In this document: in pieces, positions 1 through 11,998 of the stretch
Numbering within the stretch: position 1 is the first letter of the stretch
Layout: each line of letters starts with the position of its first letter
Assembly: GCA_963971285.1 (NCBI GenBank)
Contig: OZ020254.1
Coordinates: 19,374,932-19,438,931, forward strand
Direction of reading: 5' to 3'
From: Astropecten irregularis
Taxonomy: Eukaryota > Echinodermata > Asteroidea > Paxillosida > Astropectinidae
Length of the DNA stretch: 64,000 nucleotides
Notes under the pieces: generated by a model
What the model was told of the DNA's origin: nothing
Databases searched by the model: none
Seen by the model: the letters and a program-made list of their open reading frames with translations, nothing else
Made by a program: the position numbers and the translations under genes

Positions 1-43
1 ATCGTCTCTTGAGAAACGAATAGAATCTGCTTACGTCTATACA

Positions 44-268
44 GGGGCCAATTTCATAGAGCTGCTTAAGCACAAAAAGTTGCTTAAGCATGAAAAGTCT
101 TCCTTGATCAAACAGGATTACCAACCAAATGTTCATGTGATGTTTACTGCTTTTGACTTGTATTCGGCCATTGTTTGCTGAGCATAACATTCACAAGGAG
201 TTTTGGCTGGCATAATGATTTTATTTTCCAATTTTTTTGGTGCTTAAGCAAAATGTATGAAATGACCT
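44..268. mobile_element. GGGGCCAATTTCAT foldback family, copy 1
   Basis: Starts with GGGGCCAATTTCATAGAGC and the TGCTTAAGCA motif, and ends with another TGCTTAAGCA block. The middle (GATCAAACAGGATTACCAAC) recurs at about 10.2 kb. The intact foldback form of the family is at 20.9 kb. Confidence 0.7.
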
Positions 269-2109
269 TTGACCTTCAAGCATGTATGAATAATTCATAT
301 TGTTGCTTTGCATGTGATAATATTATTTTGTTCATACTGTTAATTTCTTTTCAATTGTTATATATGAAACGTGCATGACAAATGCCAAGGTGTTTAGTCT
401 CGGTGTGATTTTTGGCAGCGAAGATGCAGCTTATAACAACCCATAGATGGTACCCATTGAGGTTACCTATTAAGGCTACCCAGGAGGGTAACCAGTGCGG
501 AGACTCGAGTCCAGTCTCGGACTCGGGCTCCGTGACTCCATGAATCGCCGCCGAGTCCGGCAAATTAAACCAGTTTTGATTGTATGCCGAATGTTATTTC
601 TAACTGCGAAATCAGTAGCTTTTTTGCAGTGTCAAAAGAAGATTTCCTCATTGCAAAGCAAACATTAACCATACTCTTTGGCCAGTATTGTTCTGTGTAC
701 AATGTATACTGTGTCTAACCATTGAGGTTATACCCACTAAGGGTACCAGGTACCCATTGACGCGGGTAACCCAACGTACCTGCATCTTTCTCATGCCGTT
801 GTGGCTGTATCGGTACACTCCTCGTGACGTAACGGGCATCCTTCTCACGCCCTCTATCGGTGACTCCTTGCTCCACTGGCAGAAAGATGAGGGGTTCCTG
901 GGCTCGTTTGTGGTTTCTGGCTTGCTTTGGTTTGGCTTGGTATTTGATTGGTCCACCTCCAGTCAAACTGAAAATGACAAATCCAAATGGTTACATGTAA
1001 TGCATTAATATTACTTAGACTGTAGGGGCGTGGCTAAATGGTAAAAGAAGAGGGAGTGATGGGTTCATATTTAGGTATGATTGACGGCAAACATTATTAG
1101 GCCGAAAAAACTTTGGGTCGGGATTTGGTTTTTTTCTCCGAGTCCTAATAAAGTATAAAAACTCACCATTTTTGACAGAAAATGTAAGATTTAGCAGTAA
1201 AAAAGCGTGTCTCCTCAAAACGACCCAAGACCGTTGATTTATAAGCCCTGGTGACCATACATCCTGTATTTATTCTTAAATGTTTGAAAGTCGGCCAAAA
1301 AAAAATAAAATTAAAAATCGACCGACCGACCCAAAATTTTAATTTTTCCACTTGAGGGCAACACAACAATTTTTTTTTTTCGGCCTTATTTTCGGTCACT
1401 GCTAAATAAACACACTGCACTTTATTGTCAATAAACAAGACGTTCCGTTGAAAGGCTGTGTCATCATGGAGCCTATAGCTCCATCCACGGTCAGAATTGG
1501 TGAAACCACAGTGAGTGGTGGATCTAGAGGGAGTGTTGGGGGTTGCAACCCCTCAAATTCATACTAGCACACGCCTATCGATAAGTTCCTCAGGCCCACC
1601 ATCTTCATGTATGATTGCGACTCAGTTTAGGACTTGATTTAATGGAAATGGCACTTTAAGATCTCAACTTCCCTGTTTCAAGAAAGCTAGATCCGCCCCT
1701 GCAAATACCGCACTGCTCGAATAAAAAACACATGGGACAATACGTATTATCACTTATTTAATGACCTCTTTTACAACTACACACCGTGCAAAGCTACGAG
1801 TTTCCCTTTAAATGCAGAATCGTGTATAACCGATATGTGTTTTCACGTCTGTGAAACCCGTTGTTGACAAACATAGTGCACAGGTGATTTATTCAACGTC
1901 AACTTTGAGCTTTGTCACCAACTTATTGGCCCTTATCGCAAACTGGAACTGGATATTAAACATGACTTTTAACCCAAACTTAGCTGTTATTCAACTCCCC
2001 TTTTGAAATTTAGGAGAAGAAAATTAATTTTACTGGCCGGAATATCGAGTTAAACGTCTCTTTTCAGAGCCACACAACTCAAAAAGAGTATAGACCTATA
2101 ACTTGAAAG
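269..2109. other. Intergenic, no gene seen
   Basis: Only short chance reading frames. A GGTACCCATTG motif occurs twice (about 450 and 750) and a GACTCGGACTC-type simple tract lies at 500-545. No tRNA, splice-supported exon or clear element end is visible. Confidence 0.5.
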
Positions 2110-2438
2110 GCGGCAAACCAAAACAGATCGAAATATTCACAGATTTACGTATATAACTTCCAGGATATGAATATGGTGCAGGAAGAAACATACCGTTAAA
2201 ATATTTCCTCCTGAAATGGTGTATTTTATCCAAAAATAGTGACCAAACACCAAAAACATGTTTGATCTGGGTAAGATGGTTTTTAAGAAATATTGAGTCG
2301 GGTTTCGCTATTTTCTCGTGACTCAGATGTCCGTTTGAGCGCAGATTTTCACAGGCTTATTATGTCATGTACATGTTTGATCAGACAAAGTGTGAGTGCA
2401 GTCCTGTGACCTTTAGCAACGTTGTACACACCCTTTAA
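2110..2438. mobile_element. TTAA-type MITE, long form, copy 1
   Basis: Shares blocks such as CACAGATTTACG, the GATGGTG-like stretch, ACATACCGTTAAAATATTTC and TTTCACAGG with the other copies in the window. Ends in ACCCTTTAA. The left end is worn. Confidence 0.7.
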
Positions 2439-3084
2439 TTCTCATAACGTCATACCGCATCAATTAATTATCTTAAGAAGGTAGGCTATTTGAAGGACGC
2501 AAAACACAGTATTAACAGTAATTACTCGAAATAACACAGAACGGCATCCTGATTATTATTCAAATTTCAAAAAAGGAAGTTGTGTTTTTGTTCTTTTCGT
2601 AAAAAATAAAAAGTATTAAAGTTGTCTTTCTTTCTTTGTTCTCTTTTTGTTTCCTTTCCTTTGTGTTCCTTCAGGCTGCCACCATATCGACGCTTAAGAC
2701 ACTTTCTCGTAATTACAGTAGTCACTAATTCCAGTCACGTCGTGTTGTCAAAATAAACGCGCCACTACAGATCAGTGTTGATGTTTCTATCGGTTGCCTA
2801 GTAACAAGCTCAATACGAGAGCCACACTCAAATGCATTTCAATAGTTAGGCGATTATAGTTTCCATACAGCCAACGTTTGGCAATTTTTCAATCTAGCCT
2901 TTCTTTGCATGACTGGATCAACTTCAATAAGTGGAAACCTATTTTACTTGAAAATAAGCCAAATATAGGCCTTCAGTTGTGAACTTCGAATCAGCCATGC
3001 ACACAATGCATTGATTCCTTTTATACTGAGTACACATGTACTGTACACGTATGCTTTTCTATACCGTTCAAATGCAAGTTTACT

Positions 3085-3431
3085 TTAAAGGGCATAACAT
3101 TAGTAACAAACCAAAACAGAAATGTTCACAGATTTACGTTTAACTCACATGATATAAAGACGGTACTCTACAAATGTTTCTTCCTGAAATGCTGCATTTA
3201 TCCAGGAAAGAGTAAAATCAAACATAAGAACATTTGTGATCGTGGAAAGATGAAAAATGAGACAGCTATTCCAACACAATTTGACGTAACAATTTTGCAC
3301 TGTTTTCAACTGTTTCCAATGATCAATTGAGCTGCGAATTTCACAGGTTTGTTTTTATTCCATGACAAATCAATTTATGAGCAGCCTGCAGCTGTTCTGT
3401 CACCTTTACCAATGTTGTACATGCCCTTTAA
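3085..3431. mobile_element. TTAA-type MITE, copy 2, both ends visible
   Basis: Begins TTAAAGGGCATAACATT and ends AATGTTGTACATGCCCTTTAA-like, forming terminal inverted repeats flanked by TTAA. No reading frame of note. Piggybac-like target choice is inferred from TTAA and is supported by the empty site described for the copy at 34.2 kb. Confidence 0.8.
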
Positions 3432-4152
3432 CGATGTGAAATTTTGAGGTATAAAAATTTATTAAAATATAAAAGTACTCATTGTTACTCTCATACTACA
3501 AATCCTAATTTATTAATTGTATAAAATAAGATTTTATTTTGTGCGTTTTAAGGACGAAAAAATTAATGAATCGTTCAATTGAGTTCGTTTCATGCATTTT
3601 GGATGATTATGGAGATCTCAAAATTAGTTCCTGTGCATGGTTTAAAACAGTTACCGGTAAAGAAATGAAAATAAGCTAAGCAATTTTATCTTAAGACATA
3701 TAAATTATACTGTGGTTGATTTCACCAAGCACTAAGATCAATCTTGCTAAGCAAAGTGTGATGTCACTTTACAAATCACTATGGTGATAGTGACAACTCA
3801 TCTTAAGATTAATCTTTTAAAGTTTCGTGTAAACCCAGCCCAGCTGGGGTTGCACCGGCCGGGCCGGACGCGCTGTGATCCACGCTGTACATGCTGTTAA
3901 CCCCAACACAGCAAGACATCATGAAACTCATTGCATGCAGAAAATGGCATGCACAGAGAATGTGGTCATTTTTATACAATTTGGGTTTACTATTAGAACT
4001 GCAAAATGCGTTACATGAAGCTTAAATTGCATCAAAATGTCTCCCTGAATATGAGAATTCGGAATTTCATGCACAAGATCAATGATCTAAATCATGATTA
4101 CATCATAGTAAACATAAAAAATGACTCCATAGAAACACCGACTACACATCCC
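3432..4152. other. Intergenic, no gene seen
   Basis: AT-rich. The 68-codon frame at 4006-4212 has no recognisable domain and runs into the next MITE, so it is not called. Confidence 0.5.
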
Positions 4153-4505
4153 TTAAAGGTACTATCATACTTTGGTAGCGTAACAAAAATCTCCACAGAT
4201 TCAACTATATAATATATAAAGATGGTGATAGTAGAAACATACCGTTATACTGTGTCTGCCTAAAATGCTGTATGTATCCAGAAAAGAGTCAAACCAATCA
4301 CCAAGAACAATAAGTTGAAAAGATAAAAAATAACGGTGAATTTTTTTTTTTTTAATACCATGGCCGTTTCTCACAGTTTTATCAAAAAGTGGGCACCGTA
4401 TGGGACTGAAATTTTCACAGGTGACTGTTATTGTATCTTCCTTGATATTGTTGCTCATGCATCTGCATTTCTTTGACAAAAACCAAAGTATGATATTACC
4501 TTTAA
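4153..4505. mobile_element. TTAA-type MITE, copy 3
   Basis: Clear terminal inverted repeats: TTAAAGGTACTATCATAC at the left and GTATGATATTACCTTTAA at the right, flanked by TTAA. Internal blocks match the other copies (AAAAGTGGGCACCGTATGGG, TTTCTTTGACAAAAACC). Confidence 0.85.
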
Positions 4506-5444
4506 CAACCCTACGACTATACCGTGATGAACACTTTCAACAAAAGAAATCGCACTCCAAAAGTCACGACAGAAATTCGAAGCATTTTTTGTAATATAAT
4601 TTCGAACTATTATCAGACATGACGTCATATATAGACTATCTCGACGGAAATCACTAGAATCACTCCAATTTTTGTACAAAATCCTCTTGCAGACGAAAAT
4701 TGAAGAAAAATCGGTTCACTTCCAATCTTTCCCACCATCCACGCCCACACAACTTCTAGAAATTCCCAGATGCCTGAGTTTGTACACGGAAATTGACAAG
4801 AATTGAACACAATTTATTTAGCTTACCTAGGGAGGGACCATGGTTCGCCCGAAGCGGCAGTCATGTCAGCCATGGTCAGCGGCACTACTAGCATGTCACC
4901 TGACCCCATGATCAGCGTGACCAGGCTGAACAACCAACACACGACCGGCCACTTCACAATCTTGTGCTAATTTCTCAGGCACTTGCATGTCGAATTAACC
5001 ACGGAAGAATAAGAACTTATTCCTTCATCGAACTAAGTATTCCACAAGGTGTCTGACACGATCGACGGAACACTGTCCGAGTCCGAAACGTTTGTAGTAC
5101 TAGTAGACTACCGTATGACGGCCTACGAACACTTTTAGCTGAACCTTAACACGTCACACTCGCAGCGACTGAAGTCCGTGTGTGATAAGCTGTGAATGAG
5201 CTCTACTATCAAGCACACGTATATTATTATATTACATGTCGGGCAGCCGAAGCCCATACTGCATACACATGATATTAACCAATAAGCTCTCAAGGTCACG
5301 AGTTAGAACTTTCATACAACCAATCAAAATTGACAAGGAAGTTCAATTTATCCTGAAAAGCTTCGTTTTGGGGCATTCTAGGGGGATACCTTCTGAAATT
5401 GGCAATTTACTTGAATTTACTTGAAGAGTATATGTCATATAATA
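4506..5444. other. Intergenic, no gene seen
   Basis: No supported exon, RNA gene or repeat end. GC rises somewhat at 4830-5170 without a reading frame. Confidence 0.45.
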
Positions 5445-5577
5445 GGCCGTGTCTCAAATCACTGGCTGCGACCACAATAACACCCAGTCTATGGAAATGG
5501 CTGCAGTCACTGGCTAGTGGCTGCCATAGGTGTGTGTGTGTAATTTGCAGCCACAGCCAGAGAATTGGGACATGGCC
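5445..5577. mobile_element. 135-bp foldback MITE, copy 1
   Basis: A near-perfect inverted repeat starting GGCCGTGTCTCAAATCACTG and closing with its complement at GGGACATGGCC. The loop is centred on GGCTGCAGTCACTGGCTAGT. Two further copies lie at 8475 and 19848. Confidence 0.88.
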
Positions 5578-5830
5578 CTAAATTTACATCCTGCACGTTG
5601 TTTCCACGGCAACACAGATTTTAAGATGAGTGCGGAGTGTTAATACTAAGCAGTGTTTGGCTGGATTAACACTCGGCTGAGTATACTTAGCAGATTGCTG
5701 TAGCTCTGTTGAAAGATCCAAATGGCTTGCGTGCATGCCTTTGCATCACAAATGGATATTACAGATTATTTTGGCGAGGCTTAGGCTTAGCTGTCTTCTT
5801 TTAGTGCGCCGTGCGGTGGAATAAGCTCAT

Positions 5831-5937
5831 TTAAAGGCACAGTATACCGTATTGGTAAAATACCAACTACAGAAAAGTTCACCGATTTACGTATTACTTT
5901 CAGGATATGAAGATGGTGCTGGTAGCAACATAATGGC
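5831..5937. mobile_element. TTAA-type MITE, left-end fragment
   Basis: TTAAAGGCACAGTATACCG, then CACCGATTTACG and GATGAAGATGGTG-like blocks; matches the first 110 bases of the family only. Confidence 0.65.
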
Positions 5938-5977
5938 CTATTTTTGTGCTTACGGGCACTGTGATACGCGTGAAATA

Positions 5978-6205
5978 TATTTCATAGAATCCGTAAGCAA
6001 GACTTTTGGTTAGCGAAGAATTTCTATAGGGTAACCGGGATTATTTTCTGCTAACGCGCTGTCGTAATATGCATTCTGCAGAAATTCCTTGCTTACCGTT
6101 ACCAAAAAGAAAATTCTCCCGTGAAATACGCTAACCGTAAGCAAAAACAGAATCTGCTATCGTAAGCGAAGAATTTTTGCTAACGATAACGGATTCCATG
6201 AAATT
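5978..6205. mobile_element. Foldback element rich in GTAAGC/GCTAAC
   Basis: TTTCATAGAATCCGTAAGCA at the left is answered by TGCTAACGATAACGGATTCC and ATGAAAT at the right. Repeated GTAAGCAA and GCTAACG motifs lie inside. No coding. Confidence 0.7.
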
Positions 6206-6212
6206 GGGATCA

Positions 6213-6357
6213 GGGCTCGATTTCACGAAGCCCTACGATCGATCGTAACTCGAGTTACGAAGGATAACCCATCATACGTATTCTCTGTAGGGCTGCAATG
6301 CATCATAAGTCCTACGATTGATAATAAGTTACGATGAGTTTAGTGAAATCAACCCCT
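6213..6357. mobile_element. Foldback element, GGGCTCGATTTCACGAAG type
   Basis: The left end GGGCTCGATTTCACGAAG pairs imperfectly with TTTAGTGAAATCAACCCC at the right. Inside, CCTACGAT and its complement recur. It abuts the preceding foldback. Confidence 0.7.
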
Positions 6358-6983
6358 TGTCATATAAAAGCCCATAACCTTCAATAGTTCACGACAAGGA
6401 ATGTCTGTATTCGGGATTTTCCCCATCACTTACCCATTTTTCACATAACAAAAGAGAGATCTTTCAACAATGTGTTGGTCAGTGTGTAAACACTTCACAC
6501 AAACATCATAGTGTAAAGACAATGGCGGTGCTGTCTGAAGTAGGCCTAATAACTACAACTTATCACGAAGCCGCTTCAGGAGTTAAGCTCAAACGTTTCG
6601 CAAAACAATTGCTCCCAAGCCGTAACACAAACATGATTATTTAGCTGCGAAGCTGTTAAATACACATGATTTAAAAGATAAAGTCAACCATGTAAAAACG
6701 ATCAGAATCACGTTTCCCTGATAAAGAATTGAACAATAATCACCCTCGAATATAAATGGCACTGCCAAACGTCTAAAATATAATCCTATAAAATGTACAT
6801 GTATATAGGAACAAAAACAGTGATGAAGTAAAGGTTATGTAATCTAATTGTTTAATATTGAATTAACAGTTTAGGCCTATTGGACTTAAACGTATATCGT
6901 ACAAGTTCCCTTTGATTTTAAATCTTTCTTATTTTATTCGTGAAATAACCACAAGGGAAACTGACTGAGTTATTTTAAGTCAT
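6358..6983. other. Intergenic, no gene seen
   Basis: AT-rich sequence without supported features. Confidence 0.45.
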
Positions 6984-7072
6984 TGAAAAGTGAACAAAGA
7001 AAAATTGACTGGAGCGGGATTCGAACCGGCGACCTCCTGAATACCGTACAGGCGCTCTACCAACTGAGCCAT
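6984..7072 (-). mobile_element. tRNA-derived SINE
   Basis: On the minus strand: TGGCTCAGTTGGTAGAGCGC (A box), then GGTTCGAATCCCGCTCC (B box), then CAATTTTTCTTTGTTCAC as tail. The 3' tail is shared with copies at 21.4, 53.7 and 55.6 kb, which shows a SINE family rather than a single tRNA gene. Confidence 0.85.
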
Positions 7073-8150
7073 TTTGTTTGATTCATGAATTGTATCCTTA
7101 TAACTCCACTGAATCTCAAGTCGGTAGGCCTTGTCATACATACCGGCATTGCTCAAAGTCTAAGGATGGTGCTGAATACCCATCCAGCGAGCGCGTTCCA
7201 GCGTTTAGCGGGTGTGTTGAAGGTCTGGGTAGGTCCGCTGTAGCGGGCGTCGGCCGCTGAGAGCCTACCGATCCAGCGCTGCTGGCTCCCCGGGACTGCC
7301 GGGTCTCTTCACGGCTGACACTGCACCGGTCTACACGGTAGTGGCTTAACACAGGCGAAGGGGAATCTAGATCCTGGACTTCCATTTTTGTGAACGAGGA
7401 CTGGGAACTGGTTATGGATCCTTTTCCCTCAGTGGACTAAGTCAACTTCTATTTGTTCCAGGCTGGTTAAAACATCTAAGAACATACTGTACATGTATAC
7501 GATTTCTCCATCGTACGAGAGAAACAAGGTATCATTGACACGTTGCCATGGCAGCGGAGGTTGATAACAGTCTAGCTCCGTGTGTTTATCGTTTGCTCCG
7601 TGTTGAAGGAACCGCATCATGTTTCATCTTGGATTACTGAGTTTATATTTCTTCAGGGAGGTAGCTTGTGGCAGGACCGCTGGTAATGGTACTTGTTGAC
7701 CGATAACTGCACGGTGTGGTATTCGGACTAATTAAAATGATGTTGACACTGTCTAATTCTAATTGTTGACCAGTAGACTGCACTGTATGTGTGAAACAAG
7801 TCATAATCTGTGTTAATAGCGCGAATCATCGATTTGCAAAATGATCTGCGATTTTCATGGACTAGTTGGGTTGTGTAACACTCTACGGTTGCCCTGTTCT
7901 GTATTAACACTAAACGTGTGAACAACTACAGGTGTTGAAGAGGTGGTCTGTTTGCCAAGTTGGTTTGGAAGCCCTAATGTACACCCGACCTACCCTTGAA
8001 TCTGAAGTAGGCCCCAAATAGGGCCGTTGTACAGTAAATATCAGAGACTTGAACCAGCGTAAATGCGCCATGCATTTTACTGTATACCAAATTGCCGAGT
8101 GTTCTACAGTTGTTATCATGACAGTGGCAACCGTAATTCTCCTTGTATTA
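7073..8150. other. Intergenic, no gene seen
   Basis: 7130-7390 is GC-richer with open frames on both strands, but no domain, splice pattern or partner was recognised. Confidence 0.4.
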
Positions 8151-8345
8151 TTTAAAGGTATAATACATGATTGAAAGGTCACAGAACAGCACTTACAATT
8201 TATCTGATCCACCATGCATGTACATAATGATAAACCTGTGAAAATTGAGCTCAATCGGACATCTGAGTCACGAGAAAATAGCCACACAAAAAAACCGCGA
8301 CTCAATTTTTCTTTTGAAACATAAAGAATGGTTTTGATCTTATCC
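8151..8345. mobile_element. TTAA-type MITE, partial, reversed
   Basis: TTTAAAGGTATAATACATGA followed by the reverse complement of the family's 3' half (AGGTCACAGAACAGCAC, ATAAACCTGTGAAAATTGAG). The far end is missing and is followed at once by a GGGGCCAATTTCAT-family fragment (8368-8420). Confidence 0.7.
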
Positions 8346-8474
8346 CGAGGTCACATGAACATCACATGAACATTTGGTTGGTAATCCTCTTTGATCAAGG
8401 AAGACTTTTCATGATGAAGCAATATTATGCTCTGACCTCTAACATTAATTTCTCGTCATTGTACAGGCATAATA

Positions 8475-8606
8475 GGCCGTGTCCCAATCTCTGGCTGCGG
8501 CTGCAAATAACACACAAGTCTATGGAAACGGCTGCAGTCACTGGCTAGTGGCTGCCATAGGTGCGTGTGTAATTTGCAGCCACAGCCAGTAATTTGGGAC
8601 ACGACC
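8475..8606. mobile_element. 135-bp foldback MITE, copy 2
   Basis: GGCCGTGTCCCAATCTCTGG to TTTGGGACACGACC. Same hairpin as at 5445 with a few substitutions. Confidence 0.88.
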
Positions 8607-9217
8607 ATGGTACGTGAATGATATTTTGTGCACAGCTGATATAGACTGGATTTGTGAAAGAATCTCGTAAACAGATTTCGCACTTTTCATAAAACAGTAA
8701 AAATGCTTTAATGCCAAACTAAGTGTTCACATACAGTCACGCTTTACTAAGGTAAAATAATAATCTACAGTGTATTATTATACAGATATTCTATATGCTA
8801 TGTTATTGTATAATAAGTATATAATAAGTCTATGCTGCCGTTTTGTGCTTTTCCTGCGAAATCCAAACAAACAAACAAACACCCCAACAAACAAACAGTG
8901 TTCTCCCTGTTTAAAAGGTTGATAACTTGTCTTCAACAATACTGTTTTTAAAATTGTAATATAAGATGATAGTAAAAACCATAGTTTAGAATGTAACAAT
9001 AAGCTTTGGTAAGAATCTGAATAAAATAAACTTATAGCACCATATCATTTTGCGAGAGGGCGCCCTTTATCTAAGCGAGGCCAGATCTTGAGCGCTGTCG
9101 ACAATTTGCCAATAATTACGACCTCAGAATCCGCCATGTTTGGTCCAGCTCTTTCTTACTATATCTATGACTTTTGGAAACAAAGGTTCTGTTGTACTTT
9201 CGCTGTTCATACTCTTG
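8607..9217. other. Intergenic 3' of the IGFBP-Kazal-Ig gene
   Basis: Contains a CAAA/CAAACA simple tract at 8866-8898. Otherwise no feature. Confidence 0.45.
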
Positions 9218-9223
9218 TTTATT
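9218..9223 (-). terminator. Candidate polyadenylation signal of the IGFBP-Kazal-Ig gene
   Basis: AATAAA on the minus strand, about 53 nt past the TAA stop. It would give a short 3' UTR. Position and exact hexamer match are seen; use is inferred. Confidence 0.45.
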
Positions 9224-9275
9224 GTAAAATAGTAACTCTGTATGCCACGGTTCTTGGCAAACTTTACAAAATGAC

Positions 9276-10962
9276 TTATTTAGTTGATTCTGTCTGAGCC
9301 CCTCCTCCCACGACAGAGATGCTGCCCCGCCCACTGTCCTGTCCCAGCTCATTAATCCCAACGCACTCGTACTCGCCAGTATCTTCAACCTCGAGCCTCG
9401 ATATCTGCAGCCAACCAGTAACCTCGTACTCTTCGGGTCCACCCCTGGTCTGTACGGCCACCCTATCGCTGCCACTGTTGCCCGTGGGTAGGAAATCACC
9501 AGGGCCGTTTGGTCCCAGCTTGCGCCACTCCACCCTGGGGACGGGGTTGCCTTTGACTTCACACTGAAGACACACATTCCCAACGGTGGAGTTTGTGACG
9601 TCACTAGGTGGCGTAACAACCCTTGGTGCTATAACGAAAAACAATTTGCAAATCAAGTTTAGGTTTTGGTTTTGGTTTTGTTCCAGCCTAAACTGATATC
9701 GATACCGATATTTTATTGATATTTTTAGAAGACCAAGATGAATGCGGTCAGTCAATGGGAGGTCGGACCGTCATGCTGTGAATCATATCTTAGGTCAAGG
9801 CGATCCGCCGTGAGAAATGCAATCTGAACATCGCTATAATATGATCGGCACTGATAACGCATCGAAACCTCTTCGTACTTCTTTACGAATTATCGGATCT
9901 TCAAAGATGTCATAAACATCATTCTTGAAGTAGATTTCAACCTTCATTTTCATCCGATCCACGACTTATTAATCAAGCGTATTTTCTCGTAGCTTACGAT
10001 TATCGTAAGCAAAATACTCAGCTCATGCAAGGCTCTGTCTCAGTTTAAGTTTTGTGATTAATTTGGATTTCCCTAAACGATTTAAGAAGAGACAAAACGC
10101 ACGAAATTTGACTGAGACTAACTGTATATATGACTCTCAAGAATATTATAATATTACATGTATTTCCTATTAATAAAGCGGCAAAGATATTAAGCATAAT
10201 GAAAAGTCTTCCTTGATCAAACAGGATTACCAACCAAATTTTCAAGCGATGATTACTGCTTTTGACTTGTATTCGACCATTGTTTGGTGAGCGTAACATT
10301 CACAAGGAGTTTTGGCTGACATAGGGCCTACTGAGTTTTTGGTGCTTAAGCAAATTCTGGTGCTTAAGCAGCTCTGTGGAATTGGCTCATGTTGTGGGTG
10401 CGGAAGATGTAGGACACAAGGAATAATATTGCTTACCTTCTCTGCACATTCCTCGCTTCTGTTTACGGATGTTTTGTCCCGTCTGGAAGGCGATCTTCTC
10501 CAGACGGCAGACAGTCTCGTAGGTCACGCCATCAGATCCGCACACCATCTTCTCAGCCTGGCAGTAGCATATCATTTCAGGCTTGCCACCGAGAGGCACG
10601 CCGTAGTTGGCCCGGCAGACCAGGCCCTTGCCGCACCGGCCGAAGATGTTCTTCCTCCCGGCCAGCTCGTCGCTGTTGAGTTCCGACGGATCGCAGAATT
10701 CGTACTCGCCGTTGCCGCACTTCTTGCAGCATTCACACGGGTGATGCGTGTCGACCACCAGGCCATGGGGGCATTTATCCTCGGTGACCGTCTCCCTGCA
10801 AGTCACAGCTTCGCAGTTACATTGTCCTCCATCATCAGCCTGTTTCTGAAGCAACTTGTCATCATCCCTCCCTGGTTTATCAGGATCCTGAGAAGCTGTG
10901 GGCTTTTGCAGTAGGAGAAGAAGCCACACGCACAGCGCCGCACTAAGAAGCTTAGCCCTCAT
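9276..10962 (-). CDS. Secreted IGFBP-Kazal-Ig domain protein (KAZALD1 / IGFBP7 / IGFBPL1 type)
   Basis: Two coding exons, 10962-10437 and 9628-9276, joined in phase 1. The donor reads G|GTAAGC and the acceptor TTATAG|CA, giving 292 residues and a TAA stop; human KAZALD1 is of similar length (about 304). Residues 1-24 form a hydrophobic signal peptide. Residues 48-133 are a cysteine-rich IGFBP N-terminal domain, with a CECCKKC variant of the GCGCC motif at 77-82. Residues 132-173 are a Kazal inhibitor domain (VCGSDGVTY at 140-148). Residues 176-280 are an I-set Ig domain with C198, W210 and the DTGEYEC motif ending at C264; NST at 188 may be glycosylated. The family is extracellular and binds growth factors or matrix; the exact ortholog cannot be settled by eye. 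IGFBP and Kazal domains share one exon. The intron holds a repeat fragment. The domain order is certain, the name less so. Confidence 0.93.
10165..10386. mobile_element. GGGGCCAATTTCAT family fragment in the IGFBP-Kazal-Ig intron
   Basis: Shares the GATCAAACAGGATTACCAAC and AACATTCACAAGGAGTTTTG blocks with the copy at 44-268. Ends in TGCTTAAGCAGCTCTGTGGA. It lies about 50 bases inside the intron from the donor. Confidence 0.75.
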
Positions 10963-11998
10963 GATCAGATCAGCTTGGGAGATGTCAGCAAAGTGGTCAA
11001 ATCAAGACAGACCGGAGATGGTGTAGGGCAAAGCGTCTGTATTTTGCCGAAATTCCTGATTTGGCAATGTGCTTGGTGGTTGCTTCCTCCACCCACTGCT
11101 CTAAACTTGGTCGAAATTCGTCAGCGGTTTTGAGGTGTCTGTTCCGGACTGAAACACTCTCGACCGGCGAGCTTAAACCTTGATCTCAGAGCTGAAGAAT
11201 GCACCAATCACAGCACGACCTCTCAAAAAATGGTTTCGGCACCAGCAGGGGTCCTGACTACCCAACCTTTACCCAATACCACGATCTTTATTTTGGTAAT
11301 CATAATAATGTCGACTGGTGCCCTGCAGTCATACTGTGTCTTGTCACAACAGTATGTGGTCGTTACCATGCGAAAACCGAACTTTTGGTGCATGATGCTT
11401 GGCGATGGTGCTGAAATCACATATTGATACTAAACAAATATCGATAAAAAATATTTTCTCTCAAATTGTGCCCAGCCTATTAAAAAAATCATTCCTCAAT
11501 TTGGACATGGTGAAAAAAGTCTGCAAGGCTGGCTGCCATCTTTTAAACGTCTACAGTCATAAATAATAAATAATACTAATATTAATAAATACTGATTTCT
11601 AGTGTATTGTCAGCTATTCTATCTTGTATGTAGGCCTAATTACTCTGTATAATAATATTCTTAATGCTGTGCGATATCGCACTGCAAAAGATCAAACCCT
11701 GGGAGAAGCTAGATCTATAGATTATCAATTTCTGATTGAAATTGATGAAGTATAATAGGCCAATGAAGTTAGCGGCAAGGTTGGTTTTCCTCATGTCATT
11801 TCTGGGTCCCCGGTTCATATCCCTTCAAGTTCACAGTTTGTTTCTAGTGCACACCTATAGCAGTTGACCGCCTTGGTTCCTGAAGAACTAAGACTCGTTT
11901 TGCGACGAATTCCCTTTCCTATTTTTATCGTAAGGTACCTTTTTGCAAATTAATCGCGATAAAATTCCTAATAAATCAAACAAAAGAGCCGACATAAC
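10963..11998. other. Upstream region of the IGFBP-Kazal-Ig gene; no further gene seen
   Basis: Should hold the promoter, but no clear TATA or initiator was identified. At 11225-11425 the sequence is weakly self-complementary at its ends (GGTTTCGGCACCAG against GGTGCTGAAATC), a possible degraded foldback. Confidence 0.4.

Noticed and set aside
6984-7072. Functional tRNA gene
   Set aside because: A and B boxes are present, but the family tail is shared with three other copies and no full cloverleaf with a clear anticodon arm could be drawn.
7134-7385. Possible exon in a GC-richer island
   Set aside because: Open on both strands but without splice support or recognisable residues.
9116-9619. 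167-codon minus frame overlapping the Ig exon
   Set aside because: It is a shifted shadow of the Ig-domain exon; the in-frame reading with matching splice phase explains the locus.
10312-10914. 200-codon plus frame
   Set aside because: Antisense shadow of the IGFBP-Kazal exon.
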